Assembly: GCF_003121295.1 (NCBI RefSeq)
Contig: NZ_PHNC01000029.1
Coordinates: 1,240,001 to 1,304,000, forward strand
From: Streptomyces orinoci
GTDB lineage: Bacteria > Actinomycetota > Actinomycetes > Streptomycetales > Streptomycetaceae
Length of the DNA: 64,000 nucleotides
Direction: 5' to 3'
This document shows, one piece after another, positions 25,231 through 32,943 of the stretch. Position 1 is the first letter of the stretch. Each line of letters begins with the position of its first letter. The notes beneath the pieces were generated by a model, which was given only the letters and a program-made list of their open reading frames with translations, made no database searches and was not told the DNA's origin. The position numbers and the translations under genes were made by a program.

Positions 25231-25263
25231 CCCGGCACGGCCATGCAGCTCCCTTAACGAGGT

Positions 25264-25276
25264 CGTTCATCGAACG
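25264..25276. promoter_or_regulatory. 13-bp dyad CGTTCATCGAACG
   Basis: This perfect dyad (CGTTC-ATC-GAACG) lies 34 bp after the stop of the first AfsR-like gene and about 190 bp before the first peptide gene. It could be an operator for the peptide promoter or a weak stem. No regulator can be assigned. Confidence 0.35.
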
Positions 25277-25338
25277 TTTATCGGCACCCGCCATTCTGTA
25301 GTACATCGATCCGTCGCGTCGGGGGGCAGGCGGGTCGC

Positions 25339-25371
25339 GGTGAGGCCTCACCTTAGGGTAAGCAGCCCTGA
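25339..25371. promoter_or_regulatory. 14-bp palindrome plus iron-box-like site upstream of peptide gene 1
   Basis: GGTGAGGCCTCACC (25339-25352) is a perfect palindrome. It abuts TTAGGGTAAGCAGCCCTGA (25353-25371), which matches 13 of 19 bases of the DtxR/IdeR/DmdR consensus TTAGGTTAGGCTAACCTAA. Side by side they suggest metal- or repressor-controlled transcription of the first peptide gene about 95 bp downstream. The match is by eye and needs scoring with a matrix. Confidence 0.45.
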
Positions 25372-25373
25372 TA

Positions 25374-25415
25374 CAACCCGTCCGGCGGTCCTCGGGGGAG
25401 TCGCCGGGCGGGTTG
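25374..25415 (+). promoter_or_regulatory. Strong hairpin in leader of peptide gene 1
   Basis: CAACCCGTCCGGCG (25374-25387) pairs with CGCCGGGCGGGTTG (25402-25415). This gives a 14-bp stem with a single T-G wobble and a 14-nt loop. No T-run follows, so a leader structure or attenuator is more likely than a simple terminator. It ends 50 bp before the peptide ATG. Confidence 0.55.
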
Positions 25416-25465
25416 CGTAATCCCCGCCGTACCGATCGGCTCGCATAAGCACGGAGTTGAAAACC

Positions 25466-25624
25466 ATGAGCGACGAGAACAAGCTCAAGCCGAATCTGCC
25501 CAAGCCCAATGACGACCACATGGGCGGCACCACCGGCCTCGCGGCCACGCCGCTCCAACCGACGGCCGAAACCAACGCGCCGGCCGTCGTGCAGGACGAC
25601 CACATGGGTTCCGAGCCCGTCTGA
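25466..25624 (+). CDS. DDHM-motif small peptide 1 (52 aa, no signal peptide)
   Basis: This 52-residue peptide begins MSDENKLKPNLPKPNDDHMG and ends QDDHMGSEPV. The motif DDHMG occurs twice, at residues 16-20 and 45-49. The peptide is hydrophilic, rich in Pro and Asn, and lacks a signal peptide or transmembrane segment. CGGAG precedes the ATG by about 10 bases. The same motif appears twice in the secreted peptide 245 bp downstream, so the two are related in function if not by simple duplication. It lies between two AfsR-type regulators. No known family is recognised; it could be a signalling, metal-binding or RiPP-like peptide. Confidence 0.7.
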   Translation: MSDENKLKPNLPKPNDDHMGGTTGLAATPLQPTAETNAPAVVQDDHMGSEPV

Positions 25625-25727
25625 CCGGGCCGACACTGACGCCGGACGGGGGAACTCCCTCTGTCAGGCCAGAACGGAGAAGTCCCGGGGGGCACGGGGG
25701 AACGGGGGCGTCTCCAACAGCAACACG

Positions 25728-25778
25728 GTGGGGCCGACATCGGCGACACGGAGGGGGAGCCGTCGATGCCGGCCCCAC
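25728..25778 (+). terminator. Long hairpin between the two DDHM peptide genes
   Basis: The arm starting GTGGGGCCGACATCGGCG at 25728 pairs with the arm ending at 25778. The stem is about 18 bp with two non-Watson-Crick positions, around a loop of about 14 nt. There is no T-run, as is usual in Streptomyces terminators. It may end the first peptide transcript or set the ratio of the two peptide messages. The rest of 25625-25868 holds nothing else recognisable. Confidence 0.55.
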
Positions 25779-25868
25779 AGTCATGCGATGCGGATGGAAC
25801 CGACCAACTGCCGTACGCCTCACCTGTTTTAACGCACCCGCTTACACCCCCGAGCATGAGGAGTGGAC

Positions 25869-26072
25869 ATGATCCGCATCACCACCGGCGCCCAGAGGAC
25901 CGTGGCAGCACTGGCGATTGCCGTAAGCGTCGGCGTCCTGGGAACGGTCTCGGCATTCGCCGACGACCACATGACAGGACAGACGCTCTCCAACCAGGTA
26001 GAGCCGCAGGACGACCATCTCTCGGGCACCGTTGACGGGTTCGCCATTGACCTGCTCGGCAACCGGCTCTGA
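25869..26072 (+). CDS. DDHM-motif small peptide 2, secreted (67 aa)
   Basis: This 67-residue peptide has a clear Sec signal: a basic start (MIRITTGAQR), a hydrophobic core (TVAALAIAVSVGVLGTVS) and an AFA cleavage site. The predicted mature peptide is about 36 residues, starts with DDHM, and has a second DDHL at about its twentieth residue. If cleaved there, its N-terminus is Asp-Asp-His, the X-X-His pattern of ATCUN copper/nickel sites. GAGGAG lies six bases before the ATG at 25869. It is convergent with the second AfsR-like regulator. No known family is recognised. Confidence 0.8.
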   Translation: MIRITTGAQRTVAALAIAVSVGVLGTVSAFADDHMTGQTLSNQVEPQDDHLSGTVDGFAIDLLGNRL

Positions 26073-26089
26073 ACCAAGCCGCTTGACAC

Positions 26090-26117
26090 GACTCCCCGGC
26101 GAACCGGCCGGGGAGTC
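26090..26117. terminator. Bidirectional hairpin terminator
   Basis: GACTCCCCGGC and GCCGGGGAGTC form a perfect 11-bp stem with a 6-nt loop between the convergent stops of peptide gene 2 (26072) and the second AfsR-like gene (26134). It serves either strand. Confidence 0.8.
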
Positions 26118-26133
26118 ACGGGATGGCCGGCCG

Positions 26134-29100
26134 TCAGGCCCCGGGCTCTCGCTTCATCGCCCCCAACCGCGCACTCACCAGCTCCGCCTCCGCCCGGCAA
26201 ACCTGCGCGCGATCTCTCTGTCCCATCATGGTCAGCGCATCGCTCAAGGCCACCAGGACATCCCGGTGCCGGAATGGTTCATTCAGCTCTCGCGAAATCG
26301 ATAGCGCGCGTTCCGCATGACTAACCGCATCCGATGGGCGCCGGGAACCGATATACGCCAGGGCAAGCCGCCAGTGCGTCCACCCTTCCCAACGGCGTTG
26401 CCGGAAGGCGCGAAAGATCTCCAGCGCTTCGCTCAAGTCCCTTATGGACTCCTCGAAGCGCTCGGACCCGGTCAGTACCAGACCTCGTGTGTACAGAGCA
26501 TTGGCCCGCCGCCAGGCCGCCGTGCCACTCTTGAGGTAGAGGGCCACAGCCTGGTCCACCAGATCCAGCGCGAGGTCATGGCGGCCGGATTCCGTGGCCG
26601 CACGCGCCAGATTGCTCAAGGCGCTTGCCTCACCGGGTAAATTGCCGTCCGCCCGAAAGGCGCCCAGCGCGGAGCGACAGCACTCTTCGGCCTTGGCCCA
26701 GTCCTTTTCACACGTCGCGATGATCCCGCGCACATTCGGCGCGTTGGAATTCACCACGGGATCGGCCGTCATCTTGCCAAGCTGTATGGCATGGTGCGCA
26801 TACTCATCCGCACGGCCGGTATCGCCGAACAGACTCCAGGTGTAGGCCAGTTGAGTGCGCAGTCGGCCCTCTGCCCAGACGTCATGGGCTGCCTGGGCCA
26901 CCGCGAGCGCCACCTCGCCCACCTCGCTGTAGAGCTGATGACTCTTCCCGGACTCGGAGAGGTCCTTCGCCACATAGAAGAGGTCAACCGCCTTCCGCAA
27001 CCGAGCCCCCACCGCCTGCTGCCGGACGCAGGCCAGCAGACAGGCCGCCTCGGTGAACAGCCAGTCCACCGCGGACCGGTTGTCGGCGAAGGAAAGACCC
27101 CGCACCGATGTCGGCTCCAGATGCTTCACCAGCGTGTCCCCGGGCCGTTCGGCCGCGTAAACGCCTGCCGCCGTGGCCAGATAGAAGTCCAGCAACCGGG
27201 ACAACGCATCCTCCCGCCCCCGGATGTCCTCCTCCCCTTCCGCCCGCGCCCGCGCATACAGCCGCACCAGGTCGTGGAAGCGGTAACGGCCGGGAGCGGC
27301 CGACTCCAGGAGGGAGATGTCCACCAGAGACTCCAGCAGATCCTCGGCCGCGTCCACGGGCAGATCCAGCAGCGCGGCCGCCGCCGGCAGTGAGATGTCG
27401 GGCCCCTCGGGCAGGCCCAGCAGCCGGAAGGCCCGGGACTGGGCGGGCTCCAGATGGGCGTGGCTCAGGTCGAAGGACGCCTCAACGGCCAGGCTTCCGG
27501 CGTGCAGTTCGGCCAGGCGGCGGCGCTCGTCCGCCAGCCGGTGCGCCAGGAAGGCAATGCTCCAGGCGGGCCGGGAGACCAGCCGGGAGGCGGCGATGCG
27601 CAGGGCCAGCGGAAGGTAGCCGCAGGCGGCGGCGACCTCCAGCGCGGCCGCCGGCTCCGCCCCGGCCCGCCGCTCGCCGACGATGCCGGTGAACAGTTGC
27701 AGCGCCTCCGCGGGACTCATCACCGCCAGATCCACCAGCTGGGCGTTCTCCAGGTCGATCAGCCTTGTCCGGCTGGTGATCAGAGCCGCGCAACCGCGCG
27801 TACCGGGCAGCAGCGGACGGACCTGGGCGGCATCCCGCGCATTGTCCAGCAGCACCAGCACCCGGCGCTCGGAGAGCAACGAACGGTAGAGCGCGGACCG
27901 TTCCTCGGTACTCTCCGGAATCATGGAATCCGCCACACCCAGGGCGCGCAGAAACGAGCCCAGTACCGCGTGCGGTGACAGATCACCCGGCCCCGCCCCC
28001 CGCAGATCGACATACAACTGCCCATCGGGGAACCGCTCCCGGGCCTCCTGTGCGGACTGGACGGCCAGCGTGGTCTTGCCGACTCCACCGGTGCCGGAAA
28101 TGGCGGAAACCATGGTGCCGCCGTCGTCCGCACCGGCCAGCCCGGCGCGCAGCAACGCCAGTGCCGCCTCGCGTCCGGTGAAATGCGCGGCGGCCGCGGG
28201 AAGTTGGGCCGGACGCACCCAGGACCGGTCGGCGGCAGCCTCGGAATCTCCCATTCCGGCCAGTTCGGAATCCGCCTGGAGAATACGCTGGTGCATCTCG
28301 GTCAATTGGGGGCCGGGATCCACTCCCAGTTCCTCGGCGAACAGCCGCCGTGCGTCGGCGAACGCCGCCAGCGCCTCCGCCTGCCGGCCGCTTCGGTAGA
28401 GGGCGAGCATCAGCAGCACCCGGAACCGCTCACGCAGCGGATGGGCGGCGATCAACACGGTGAGTTCGGCGATGGCTTCGATATGGCGCCCCAAAGCCAG
28501 GTCAAGGTCGAGCCGGGTCTCCAGCAGACTCAGCCGTTGTTCCGCCAGCCGCACCCGCTGGGCCTCGGCGAACGGTCCGGGAACGCCCGCCAGGGGCTCG
28601 CCGTACCACAAGGACAGCGCCTCGCCGATCAGTTGACGGGCACGGGCCCGGTCGCCCGCGTGGCACAGCCGCTCTGCCTGTGCCGCCAGGCCCTCGGCCC
28701 GGTCCAGGTCGAGCCGGTCAGCGCCGTCCTCCGCCGGCCGTATCGCATAGCCGCCGCACTCGCTGAGCAGCAGCAGCTCACTGCCCAGCGCCTTGCGCAG
28801 CCGGGAGGCATAAGTGCGCAGGGCGGCCAGCGCAGCCCGGGGCGGGCGGGTGCCCCAGAGATCGTCGGTCAACTCGGCCGTGGTGGCGACGCGTCCGCCG
28901 CGCAGCAGCAGGGCGGCCAGCAGGGCGCGCTGCTGGGGCGAGCCCAGGGAAATCCGCTCATCGCCCCGCCAGGCACGCACCGGGCCGAGCACGGTGAATC
29001 TCAGGGCTTCCATCGCGGATTCGTCCTTCGGGGCCGGTCCGGACGCGGTGGACCGGTAATTGACCGGTAAAGCACCGGAGGACGGTAAAGCACCGGGGGA

Positions 29101-29394
29101 AGCGAGGGCCTTCGCATGCAGGGTCCTGGCCCGTTCCCACAGCACCGCCCGGCCCCGGGAATCCCGCACCAGATCGGCCACCAGCCGGCGCAGCAAATGC
29201 AGCGGAACCGTCTTCGCCCCGGACCGGTAGTCGCTCCAGCTGGTCTTGCTCATCTGATACCGCTCGGCCAGCTCTCTGACCGTGAAGTCACGGGTCAGTT
29301 CACATAACAACGAGGCCAGTTCATTGGCCTCGGCGGTCTGCCCTTTCGCCCTGCCCTGAGGACGCCCTGGCCTGCCCACCCTCGACTCCCCCAC
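26134..29394 (-). CDS. AfsR/SARP-family regulator with extra N-terminal HTH, copy 2
   Basis: This 1086-residue paralogue of the 22309 gene shares the SARP domain (MEALRFTVLGPVRAWRGDE, from residue 128), BTAD, NB-ARC (GTGGVGKTT at about 437) and C-terminal TPRs. Ahead of the SARP domain is a 127-residue XRE-like module (FTVRELAERYQMSKTSWSDYRSGAKTVPLHLLRRL), so it has two DNA-binding domains. The GTG at 29394 has a poor ribosome site; an ATG at 29013 with AAGGA upstream could give a shorter SARP-only form. Codon 919 is TTA (26638-26640), the rare bldA-dependent leucine codon. It faces the DDHM peptide genes. Confidence 0.88.
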   Translation of the reverse strand: MGESRVGRPGRPQGRAKGQTAEANELASLLCELTRDFTVRELAERYQMSKTSWSDYRSGAKTVPLHLLRRLVADLVRDSRGRAVLWERARTLHAKALASPGALPSSGALPVNYRSTASGPAPKDESAMEALRFTVLGPVRAWRGDERISLGSPQQRALLAALLLRGGRVATTAELTDDLWGTRPPRAALAALRTYASRLRKALGSELLLLSECGGYAIRPAEDGADRLDLDRAEGLAAQAERLCHAGDRARARQLIGEALSLWYGEPLAGVPGPFAEAQRVRLAEQRLSLLETRLDLDLALGRHIEAIAELTVLIAAHPLRERFRVLLMLALYRSGRQAEALAAFADARRLFAEELGVDPGPQLTEMHQRILQADSELAGMGDSEAAADRSWVRPAQLPAAAAHFTGREAALALLRAGLAGADDGGTMVSAISGTGGVGKTTLAVQSAQEARERFPDGQLYVDLRGAGPGDLSPHAVLGSFLRALGVADSMIPESTEERSALYRSLLSERRVLVLLDNARDAAQVRPLLPGTRGCAALITSRTRLIDLENAQLVDLAVMSPAEALQLFTGIVGERRAGAEPAAALEVAAACGYLPLALRIAASRLVSRPAWSIAFLAHRLADERRRLAELHAGSLAVEASFDLSHAHLEPAQSRAFRLLGLPEGPDISLPAAAALLDLPVDAAEDLLESLVDISLLESAAPGRYRFHDLVRLYARARAEGEEDIRGREDALSRLLDFYLATAAGVYAAERPGDTLVKHLEPTSVRGLSFADNRSAVDWLFTEAACLLACVRQQAVGARLRKAVDLFYVAKDLSESGKSHQLYSEVGEVALAVAQAAHDVWAEGRLRTQLAYTWSLFGDTGRADEYAHHAIQLGKMTADPVVNSNAPNVRGIIATCEKDWAKAEECCRSALGAFRADGNLPGEASALSNLARAATESGRHDLALDLVDQAVALYLKSGTAAWRRANALYTRGLVLTGSERFEESIRDLSEALEIFRAFRQRRWEGWTHWRLALAYIGSRRPSDAVSHAERALSISRELNEPFRHRDVLVALSDALTMMGQRDRAQVCRAEAELVSARLGAMKREPGA

Positions 29395-29403
29395 CTCATT
29401 GCC

Positions 29404-29426
29404 GCGGACAACGGTTTATTGTCCGC
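29404..29426. promoter_or_regulatory. Inverted repeat at the start of the second AfsR-like gene
   Basis: GCGGACAA and TTGTCCGC are perfect inverted arms separated by 7 bp, ending 10 bp before the GTG start. A further GGACAAC copy lies at 29471-29477. This may be an autoregulatory site of the regulator, or an mRNA hairpin limiting use of the GTG start. Confidence 0.55.
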
Positions 29427-29654
29427 CACTTCCTCCGTTGTCACCTGCGATTTGGCAATTCCGCGTTGCCGGACAACCACCCGGGGTCACAGGGTGGACA
29501 GGCCACCGCAGGCACACCATCCGGAAAGGAGGGCGTCGAACCGGACTTCTGAACCGACCTTGCATGTCACCTTGGAACACCGGCCGGAGCGACTCAAAGC
29601 ACTTCCCCTGCCCGCTCCGGCCGGCCCGGCAGCCAACATGACCGTGGAGTCCCC

Positions 29655-29987
29655 TTGACCGGCAAGCCGATCCGCCTGATCGAGTCCGAAGAAGCCGTCC
29701 ACCGGCTGTCCGTGGTGGACTCCCCCGCCTGGTATCCCGGGCTGACCTCGACCAGCGTGGTGATCCTCCAGCCCGGTGAGGAGCTGGACGAGCACTCGCT
29801 CGCCTCCGAGGAGGAACTGCTCTATGTGATCAGCGGCGAGCTGACCGTGGAGTCCGCCGCCGGCCGGCACACCGCCCGCGCCCACCAGGGGCTGCTGGTA
29901 CCGACGAACACCCGCCACCGGGCCCGCAACAACGGCCCCGCGCCCTCGCTGGTCATCCTCCACCAACTGACCGGCGCCGCCCCTTGA
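29655..29987 (+). CDS. Small cupin-domain protein
   Basis: This 110-residue single-domain cupin has motif 1 LQPGEELDEHSLASEEELLYVISGEL and motif 2 GLLVPTNTRHRARN, with candidate metal residues His, Glu and His. The TTG start has GGAG six bases upstream. A six-codon frame (MTVESP) ends at the overlapping TTGA, which could couple translation. It stands before the FadD-like gene but on the opposite strand. It may bind or isomerise a small ligand; the function is unknown. Confidence 0.75.
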   Translation: MTGKPIRLIESEEAVHRLSVVDSPAWYPGLTSTSVVILQPGEELDEHSLASEEELLYVISGELTVESAAGRHTARAHQGLLVPTNTRHRARNNGPAPSLVILHQLTGAAP

Positions 29988-30078
29988 GCGGCACGGGGCA
30001 CTCATACACTGCGGCTCCGCCGCGTGGCCGGCGGCCCGCTGCCATCCGCGGCCGGAGACACGCCCCCGCCCGGCGGCG

Positions 30079-31677
30079 CTACTCCGCGGCCACCTCCCGC
30101 AGTACCCCCTTGCGCACCTTCCCCGCCGCGTTCCGCGGCAGCGCGGCCACAAACCGGATCTCCCTCGGCACCTTGTAGTTGGCCATCTCCCGCCGCGACC
30201 AGGCGATCAGCTGCTCCTCGGTCAGGCCGGCCCCCTCGGCGGAGCGGACCACAAAGGCCCGGCCCACCTCGCCCAGCCGGGCGTCCGGCACCCCCACCAC
30301 CGCTGCCTCGGCGACGCCGGGGTGGCCGCACAACAGGCGCTCTATTTCGGCCGGATAGGCGTTGAAGCCCCCCACCACCAGCATGTCCTTGATGCGGTCG
30401 GTGACCGTGAGGTTGCCGTGAACGTCCAGCACCCCGACATCACCGGTGTGCAACCACCCCTCGTCGTCCAGGACTTCGGCCGTGGCGGCCGGGTCTTCGA
30501 AGTAGCCGGACATCACCTGGTAGCCGCGTACCAGGATCTCCCCGGGCTCGCCCGGCGGCAGCCAGCGGCCGTCCGCGTCCACCACCGTCACCTCGGTGTC
30601 CTCAAGGGCCCGCCCCGAGGTGGTGGCCGCCACCTCCGGTGGGTCGTCCCGGCGGCACATGGTGATCACCCCCGTGGCCTCGCTCATCCCATAGGCGGTC
30701 AGCACCTCGGGGACGCCGAGTTCGCCCCGCAGCCGGTCGATCAGGGTGCGCGGCACCGCGGCGGCACCGGTCACCACCAGCCGGAGGGAGGACAGGTCAT
30801 GGCCGGGCCGGGCGGGATGGTCCAGCAGCGACTGGAAGAGCGTGGGCGGGCCGGGAAGCACCGAGATCCGCTCCGCCGTGATGTGCGCCAGCACCGTGGC
30901 CGCGTCGAAGACCGGCTGGGGCACCATGGTGGCGCCGCGCATCAGACAGGCCAGAATCCCGGCCTTGTAACCGAAGGTGTGGAAGAACGGGTTGACGATC
31001 AGATAGCGGTCTCCTTCCCGCAGTCCGGCCAGCTCGCTCCAGGCCCCGAAGGCCCTGAGCGTCTGGGCATGGCTGACCACGGCGCCCTTGGGCTCTCCGG
31101 TGGTACCGGAGGTGAAGAGGATGTCGGAGGGATCGGACGGCCTGATGCTCCCGGCCCGTTCCCGGACGGCGGCGGGCGGTATCCCGGCCCCGTCCGCCAG
31201 GAACTCCTTCCAGGTACGGAAGCCCTCGGGCGCGGCCTCCTCGCCGAGCACCACCACCCGGCGCAGCCGGGGCAGCAGCCGCAGGTCCTCCCCCGCGGCC
31301 CGGCGGAGCGCGGCCACATAGGAGGTGCCCAGAAAGGTGCCGGTGACGAACAGCGTCCTGGCCCCGGTGCGGGCCAGCACCTGGACCGCCTCCGCCCCCT
31401 TGAAGCGGGTGTTCAGCGGGACCAGCACCGCTCCGGCGGTGACGGCGCCCAGCGCGGCCGTGATCCAGTCCAGGGTATTCGGGGCCCAGACGGCCACCCG
31501 GTCGCCGGGGCGTACACCATCGGCCAGGCAGGCCGCGGCGGCATCTGCCACCCGGGCGCCCAGCCCGGCGAAGGACAGCCTGGTGCGCCCCTCCACCACG
31601 GCCTCGCGCTCCGCATGGCGCTCGGCGGACGCCCGTACCAGCTGGGATATCGAACCGAATTCCAGGTCCGCACGCAT
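30079..31677 (-). CDS. FadD3-like acyl-CoA ligase
   Basis: This 532-residue AMP-forming ligase activates a carboxylic acid as acyl-AMP and then acyl-CoA. Its motifs are ILFTSGTTGEPKGAV, VLTAYGMSEATGV, GWLHTGDVGV, DRIKDMLVVGGFNAYPAEIE and the C-terminal catalytic-lysine region PRNAAGKVRKG. It resembles FadD3, which acts on the steroid ring remnant HIP, but the substrate here is inferred only. The ATG at 31677 has GGAGG upstream and is chosen over 31713. A perfect operator palindrome lies 39 bp upstream, shared with the divergent Ltp gene. Confidence 0.88.
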   Translation of the reverse strand: MRADLEFGSISQLVRASAERHAEREAVVEGRTRLSFAGLGARVADAAAACLADGVRPGDRVAVWAPNTLDWITAALGAVTAGAVLVPLNTRFKGAEAVQVLARTGARTLFVTGTFLGTSYVAALRRAAGEDLRLLPRLRRVVVLGEEAAPEGFRTWKEFLADGAGIPPAAVRERAGSIRPSDPSDILFTSGTTGEPKGAVVSHAQTLRAFGAWSELAGLREGDRYLIVNPFFHTFGYKAGILACLMRGATMVPQPVFDAATVLAHITAERISVLPGPPTLFQSLLDHPARPGHDLSSLRLVVTGAAAVPRTLIDRLRGELGVPEVLTAYGMSEATGVITMCRRDDPPEVAATTSGRALEDTEVTVVDADGRWLPPGEPGEILVRGYQVMSGYFEDPAATAEVLDDEGWLHTGDVGVLDVHGNLTVTDRIKDMLVVGGFNAYPAEIERLLCGHPGVAEAAVVGVPDARLGEVGRAFVVRSAEGAGLTEEQLIAWSRREMANYKVPREIRFVAALPRNAAGKVRKGVLREVAAE

Positions 31678-31715
31678 CGCCCGGCCTCCCTCCGGCCAGC
31701 CGGCCGCAGCCATAG

Positions 31716-31730
31716 CTGACGCTTCGTCAG
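31716..31730. promoter_or_regulatory. Regulon operator site, perfect palindrome (fadD3-like/ltp1)
   Basis: CTGACGCTTCGTCAG is a perfect CTGACG-N3-CGTCAG palindrome between the divergent ligase (start 31677) and Ltp gene (start 31789), well placed to control both. Confidence 0.75.
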
Positions 31731-31788
31731 GTTAGCGATAGCCTTCAGCGCTGTCAGCACCGTCGGCCACGTCAGCCCGGAGGTGACC

Positions 31789-32937
31789 ATGGCCGCAGCG
31801 CTCAAGGACGCCACGGCGATCGTCGGCATCGGACAGACCCCCTTCGCCCGGCAACTGCCGGATTCCGAGAAGACCTTGGCGTGCCGCGCGGTACTCGCGG
31901 CACTGGATGACGCGGGCATCGCCCCGTCCGAGGTGGACGCCCTCGCCTCGTACACCATGGAGGAGACCGATGAGGTCGAGCTCGCCAAGGCGATCGGGGC
32001 GGGCGATATCACCCACTTCTCCCGGGTGGGCTTCGGCGGCGGCGGCTCCTGCGCCACCCTCGCCCACCTCGCCATGGCGATTACCACCGGTCAGGCACGG
32101 GTGGGCGTCGCCTGGCGGTCACGCAAACGCGGCTCGGGCCCCCGGCCCTGGCGTGGCAGCGTTCAGCTGCCCACCCCGGCGCAGTGGACCCGCCCCTATG
32201 GACTGCTGCGGCCGGTGGATGAGATCGCCATGCTGGCCCGCCGCTATCTGCACCGGTACGGCGGCACCCGGGAGCACCTGTGCAATGTCGCCCTGGCCTG
32301 CCGCCGGCACGCCAACCGTAATCCGGCGGCGGTGATGTACCACCGGCCGCTGACCCGGGAGGCGTATCTGGCGGCGCGCTGGATCAGTGAACCGCTCTGC
32401 CTCTATGACAACTGCCTGGAGACCGACGGGGCGTTGGCCTGTGTGCTGGTCTCCGCGGAACGCGCCCGGGACTGCCGGCACACCCCCGTCCACCTCCACT
32501 CCGCCGCCCAGGCGCTGCCCGCCCAGCACCATGGCATGGTCAACTACTGGAACGACGACCCGCTCACCGGCCCCTCCTGGACCGCCGCCCGACAGCTGTG
32601 GAAAACCGCGGACTTCGGCCCGGCGGACGTCGATGTGGCCCAGATCTATGACGCCTTCACCCCGCTGATCCCGCTCTCCCTGGAGGGCTATGGCTTCTGC
32701 GCCCGGGGTGAGGGAGCCGCCTTCACCGAGGACCGCGCCCTGGAACTGGGCGGCCGGCTGCCGGTCAACACCAGCGGCGGCGGGCTGAGCGAGGCCTACG
32801 TCCATGGCTTCAACCTGATCAACGAGGGCGTCCGGCAGCTGCGCGGCACCTCCACCGCACAGGTGCCGGGAGCCCGGACCTGTCTGGTGACGGCGGGCGA
32901 GGGAGTCCCCACCTCCGCCGTGCTGCTGAGGAGTTGA
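31789..32937 (+). CDS. Ltp/SCP-x-type thiolase or retro-aldolase 1
   Basis: This 382-residue thiolase-fold protein has DATAIVGIGQTPFARQLP, GFGGGGSCATLAHLAMAI at the active-site position, VAQIYDAFTPLIPLSLEGYGFC and LPVNTSGGGLSEAYVHGFNLI. A cysteine is present in the GSC segment, so thiolysis is possible. Its DUF35 partner follows directly, as in the Ltp2-ChsH2 retro-aldolase of steroid side-chain degradation, where such pairs cleave beta-hydroxyacyl-CoA. The ATG at 31789 follows GGAGG. It is first in an operon with the DUF35 and enoyl-CoA hydratase genes. Confidence 0.85.
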   Translation: MAAALKDATAIVGIGQTPFARQLPDSEKTLACRAVLAALDDAGIAPSEVDALASYTMEETDEVELAKAIGAGDITHFSRVGFGGGGSCATLAHLAMAITTGQARVGVAWRSRKRGSGPRPWRGSVQLPTPAQWTRPYGLLRPVDEIAMLARRYLHRYGGTREHLCNVALACRRHANRNPAAVMYHRPLTREAYLAARWISEPLCLYDNCLETDGALACVLVSAERARDCRHTPVHLHSAAQALPAQHHGMVNYWNDDPLTGPSWTAARQLWKTADFGPADVDVAQIYDAFTPLIPLSLEGYGFCARGEGAAFTEDRALELGGRLPVNTSGGGLSEAYVHGFNLINEGVRQLRGTSTAQVPGARTCLVTAGEGVPTSAVLLRS

Positions 32938-32943
32938 TGTCTC

